This document shows positions 13,310-15,782 of a DNA stretch of 15,782 nucleotides, piece by piece. The notes below the pieces were generated by a model that worked only from the letters and a program-made list of their open reading frames with translations, did no database searches and was not told the origin of the DNA. The stretch's first letter is position 1; each line of letters opens with the position of its first letter. Position numbers and translations under genes: made by a program. This DNA is from Dehalococcoidia bacterium (GTDB lineage Bacteria; Chloroflexota; Dehalococcoidia; GIF9; AB-539-J10): positions 1-15,782 of the forward strand of contig PWUO01000233.1 in the NCBI GenBank assembly GCA_003562555.1. Direction: 5' to 3'.

Positions 13310-14686
13310 TTGAAGAACGAACTGCTGACTGAACTCAGGCGCATAGTGGGAGATGATTGGGTGGTGTCCGATGCAACTCTTATCGAATCCTATCTGGTTG
13401 ATGTGACTGCACTGCCGGTGCGGCCCACTCCCGGGAATGACGTGGTGGTGGTCAAACCCGCCAACCCCGAGGAAATCTCCGCTATTCTGAGGCTGGCTAA
13501 CGAAAACCTTATTCCGGTCGTCCCGAGGGGAGGCGGCACGGGGTGTGTCGGCGCAGCGGTGCCCACAAGAGGAGGCATCGTCCTGTCTCTTGAACGGCTC
13601 GACCGAATTCTGGAAGTGGATCGCGACAACCTGATGGTGGTCGGAGAGGGTGGGGCCACCCTGGAGAAGATGCTGAAAGAGGTTGAGGCAGCCGACCTTC
13701 TGTTCCCTCCGCACCCGGGTGACGAAGGAGCGCAGCTTGGCGGCCTTGTGGCGTGCAATGCGGGAGGGACACGGGCAGTCAAGTACGGTGTGGTCAGACA
13801 GTATGTGAAGGGGTTGGAGGTCGTGCTGCCTACAGGCGAGATAGTCACCATGGGTGGAAAGCTGCTGAAGAACAATACCGGGCTCGACCTCATGCACCTC
13901 ATGATCGATTCTGAAGGATCGCTCGGTATCATCACGAAGGTGACGTTCAGGTTGTATCCACGCTTCGGAGCTACCGCGACGATAATCATCTCGTTCGAGG
14001 ATCGTCATGCAGCGATCAAGGCGGTTCCGAAGATTCTCCAAACCGGCGTAATTCCGCTCGCTCTTGAGTACGTCGAGAGGGATGTCATTGAGATATCAGC
14101 GAAGCACTTGGGCATGCACTGGCCTGCAGCGAAGGGTAACGCCCACCTCATCACGATTATCACCGGCAGCAGTGAGGATGACGTGTATCAGCAGACCAGC
14201 GACGTGTTGAAGGTGTGCGAGAGTCTCGGAGTCGTGGACACGGTGATGGCTGAGACCAGGGAGGAACAGGCGGACATACTGAAGATTCGCAGTGAGCTGT
14301 ATCCCGTTCTCAAGCCGCAGGTCTCTGATGTGCTCGATATGGCGATTCCGCCCGCGCAGATTGCGGTATTCCTGGATATGGTGGACGAGATCGCTCGGAA
14401 GTACGATACACGAATCATCACCTACGGCCACGCGGGTGATGGGAACCTTCATCCCCATCTGCCGATGGAACTCTTCGAACGAGGACAGCTCGACGAGGTG
14501 AAGAAGGAAGTATACAGCGCTGCTGCCGAGTTGGGGGGCGTCATCACCGCTGAGCACGGTGTGGGGAAAATCCGTCTTAAGGAAGTGCCGCTCTGTATCG
14601 ATGCCAAGTCCATCGAACTTATGCGCGGCATCAAGCGGCTGTTCGATCCGAATGACATCCTTAATCCCGGCACGGCGATTCCGTAA
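13310..14686 (+). CDS. GlcD-family FAD-linked 2-hydroxyacid oxidase/dehydrogenase
   Basis: The 458-residue protein belongs to the FAD-binding PCMH/VAO group that includes the glycolate oxidase subunit GlcD and D-lactate and D-2-hydroxyglutarate dehydrogenases. These oxidise a D-2-hydroxy acid to the 2-oxo acid. The FAD domain shows PRGGGTG (72-78), LGGLVACNAGGTRAVKYG (143-160) and DSEGSLGIITK (200-210). The C-terminal catalytic part has YGHAGDGNLHPHL (372-384, metal- and substrate-binding histidines), EHGVGK (415-420) and LFDPNDILNPG (444-454). No signal peptide or membrane segment is visible. The start is TTG with a strong ribosome-binding site. GlcE and GlcF partners are not adjacent, so it may act as a single-subunit dehydrogenase passing electrons to an unknown carrier. 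The dehydratase-like gene downstream suggests sugar-acid or hydroxy-acid catabolism; the substrate is unknown. Confidence 0.92.
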   Translation: MKNELLTELRRIVGDDWVVSDATLIESYLVDVTALPVRPTPGNDVVVVKPANPEEISAILRLANENLIPVVPRGGGTGCVGAAVPTRGGIVLSLERLDRILEVDRDNLMVVGEGGATLEKMLKEVEAADLLFPPHPGDEGAQLGGLVACNAGGTRAVKYGVVRQYVKGLEVVLPTGEIVTMGGKLLKNNTGLDLMHLMIDSEGSLGIITKVTFRLYPRFGATATIIISFEDRHAAIKAVPKILQTGVIPLALEYVERDVIEISAKHLGMHWPAAKGNAHLITIITGSSEDDVYQQTSDVLKVCESLGVVDTVMAETREEQADILKIRSELYPVLKPQVSDVLDMAIPPAQIAVFLDMVDEIARKYDTRIITYGHAGDGNLHPHLPMELFERGQLDEVKKEVYSAAAELGGVITAEHGVGKIRLKEVPLCIDAKSIELMRGIKRLFDPNDILNPGTAIP

Positions 14687-14740
14687 GCGTGATCTGCGAA
14701 CAGAGCGCCACACACACATAGAAGGAGTATGAAGCGCACC

Positions 14741-15782
14741 ATGAGAGGATACCCGAGACGAACAGGACCCGCGGGAGCGAGAAGTTACGTGGCGGTTCTG
14801 CCCACGGTAGGCTGTGTGAACGAGGTCGCACGCCGAATTGCTGCGGCGGTGCCCGAAGCTCGCCCTATGCTGCACCATCACGGATGCTGTCAGTTGCCGA
14901 CTGATGTGACGATCGTCACCGACGTGCTCATCGGCATATGTCGGAATCCGAACGTCGCTGCGGTGGTGCTCGTGAGCCTCGGATGCGAGTCCGTCGCCGC
15001 CGAACATATCGTCGAGGCAGTCAGTCCTGAGAAGCCAATCGAACTGGTGCGTGTGCAAGCCATGGGAGGTATCACTCCGACCACCGAGGCAGGAATTGAA
15101 GCCGCGAAGCGGCTTGCTCTTGGCCTGGAGACTGCGCGGACCGAGACTCCTCTTTCCGACCTCGTAGTGGGTGTGAAGTGTGGAGCTTCCGACACCACGT
15201 CCGGACTTGCTTCCAATACGGCGGTTGGTGCCGCAGTGGACCGTCTGGTGCACGCAGGGGCCACAGTGCTCTTCGGAGAGACGACAGAGGTCATAGGTGC
15301 AGAGCACATACTCGTACGACGTGCTTGTAACGATACGGTAGGTGCCAAATTGCTCAAGTGTGTTGCCGCAATGGAGTCGCGCGCAAATGCGATGGGTGTG
15401 GACATGCGTGGTGGCCAGCCCACCGAGGGAAACATCCGCGGAGGCCTCACCACAATTGAGGAGAAGTCACTCGGCGCAATCGTGAAAGCGGGCACGCTCC
15501 CCATTAATGACGTAGTAGCTTACGGTGAAAGTCCTCAGGGCCCCGGGCTGTACTTCATGGACTCGCCCGGGCGCGAAATGGAGTTCCTCACCGGACTCGC
15601 ATCATCCGGCTGTCAGGTAATGCTTTTCTCAACAGGCATCGGCGCCCCGCAGGGGTTCTCGCTTGCGCCTGTCATTAAGATCTCCGGCAATGAGAACACC
15701 TGCCGCAATCTGGGGGAGTACATCGACCTCGATGTGAGTGGCATAGTCAGAGGTTCCCAGACGGTGCACGAGGCAGGAGCTC
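14741..15782 (+). CDS. UxaA/SuyB/GarD-family dehydratase or lyase, large domain (3' end outside window)
   Basis: The frame stays open to the last base, giving 347 residues of a protein whose family large subunit is near 400. The family includes altronate dehydratase (UxaA), galactarate dehydratase (GarD) and the (2R)-sulfolactate sulfo-lyase large subunit (SuyB), which remove water or sulfite from hydroxy acids. Motifs in order are RGYPRRTGPAGARSY (2-16), PTVGCVN (21-27), HHHGCC (45-50), SLGCES (79-84), VKCGASDTTSG (145-155), FGETTE (178-183), GGLTTIEEKSLG (234-245), STGIGAPQG (297-305) and PVIKISGNE (310-318). The protein begins directly with this domain, with no N-terminal SAF domain as in UxaA. 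A separate small subunit is therefore expected, and it is not upstream. ATG 14741 has AAGGAG 13 bases upstream; the in-frame ATG 14729 is only 1 base from it. The gene lies 54 bases after the oxidase and is probably co-transcribed. Confidence 0.9.
   Translation, partial: MRGYPRRTGPAGARSYVAVLPTVGCVNEVARRIAAAVPEARPMLHHHGCCQLPTDVTIVTDVLIGICRNPNVAAVVLVSLGCESVAAEHIVEAVSPEKPIELVRVQAMGGITPTTEAGIEAAKRLALGLETARTETPLSDLVVGVKCGASDTTSGLASNTAVGAAVDRLVHAGATVLFGETTEVIGAEHILVRRACNDTVGAKLLKCVAAMESRANAMGVDMRGGQPTEGNIRGGLTTIEEKSLGAIVKAGTLPINDVVAYGESPQGPGLYFMDSPGREMEFLTGLASSGCQVMLFSTGIGAPQGFSLAPVIKISGNENTCRNLGEYIDLDVSGIVRGSQTVHEAGA

Noticed and set aside
13011..13313. A 101-codon open frame ending in a TTGA overlap with the oxidase start
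   Set aside because: The overlap looks operon-like, but there is no ribosome-binding site before ATG 13011. The composition (many Arg, Ser, Pro, His) is not protein-like, it matches no family I know, and it runs through the inverted repeats.
14096..15307. A 403-codon minus-strand open frame across the oxidase-lyase junction
   Set aside because: It lies antisense to two well-supported genes and shows no recognisable motifs.

Overview
The window is about 15.8 kb of dense bacterial chromosome with moderately high GC. Its 14 genes are almost all core metabolism and are packed into operons with tiny gaps or overlaps. GTG and TTG starts are common, and several Shine-Dalgarno sites sit inside the stop region of the preceding gene. 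I see no mobile element, CRISPR array, tRNA or rRNA. The organism cannot be named from the sequence. A short-form HisG working with HisZ, LacD-type aldolase chemistry and the purine gene order would fit a Chloroflexota (Dehalococcoidia-like) genome, but that is a low-confidence inference.

Region 1 (1-4928, plus strand) is a histidine biosynthesis operon: the 3' end of hisZ, then hisG, hisD, hisC and hisB. It supplies steps 1 (HisG/HisZ), 6 (HisB), 7 (HisC) and 9-10 (HisD). hisH, hisA, hisF, hisI/E and the phosphatase are not here. The standout gene is hisG. It encodes two complete short-form HisG units in one chain, and the two halves have lost different signature motifs.

Region 2 (5055-7014, plus strand) is a two-gene sugar-phosphate unit: an ATP-type 6-phosphofructokinase followed by a LacD-family class I aldolase. 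Together they would phosphorylate a hexose 6-phosphate and cleave the bisphosphate into trioses.

Region 3 (7018-12784, minus strand) is a purine operon transcribed guaA, purD, purE, purB, purC. It meets the aldolase gene tail to tail with only 3 bases between stop codons. PurE has altered active-site motifs and no purK beside it. GuaA carries about 45 extra residues at its N-terminus.

Region 4 (12785-13309) is a 525-base divergent intergenic region. It holds a likely guaA promoter overlapped by inverted repeats, and on the other side several hairpin-forming repeats upstream of the next gene.

Region 5 (13310-15782, plus strand) is a catabolic pair: a GlcD-type FAD-linked 2-hydroxyacid oxidase, and the large domain of a UxaA/SuyB/GarD-family dehydratase or lyase that runs off the window. 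Substrates are unknown; together they suggest hydroxy-acid or sugar-acid breakdown.

The best candidate for something undescribed is the tandem HisG with complementary motif loss. The rest is mostly ordinary housekeeping with a few unusual details.
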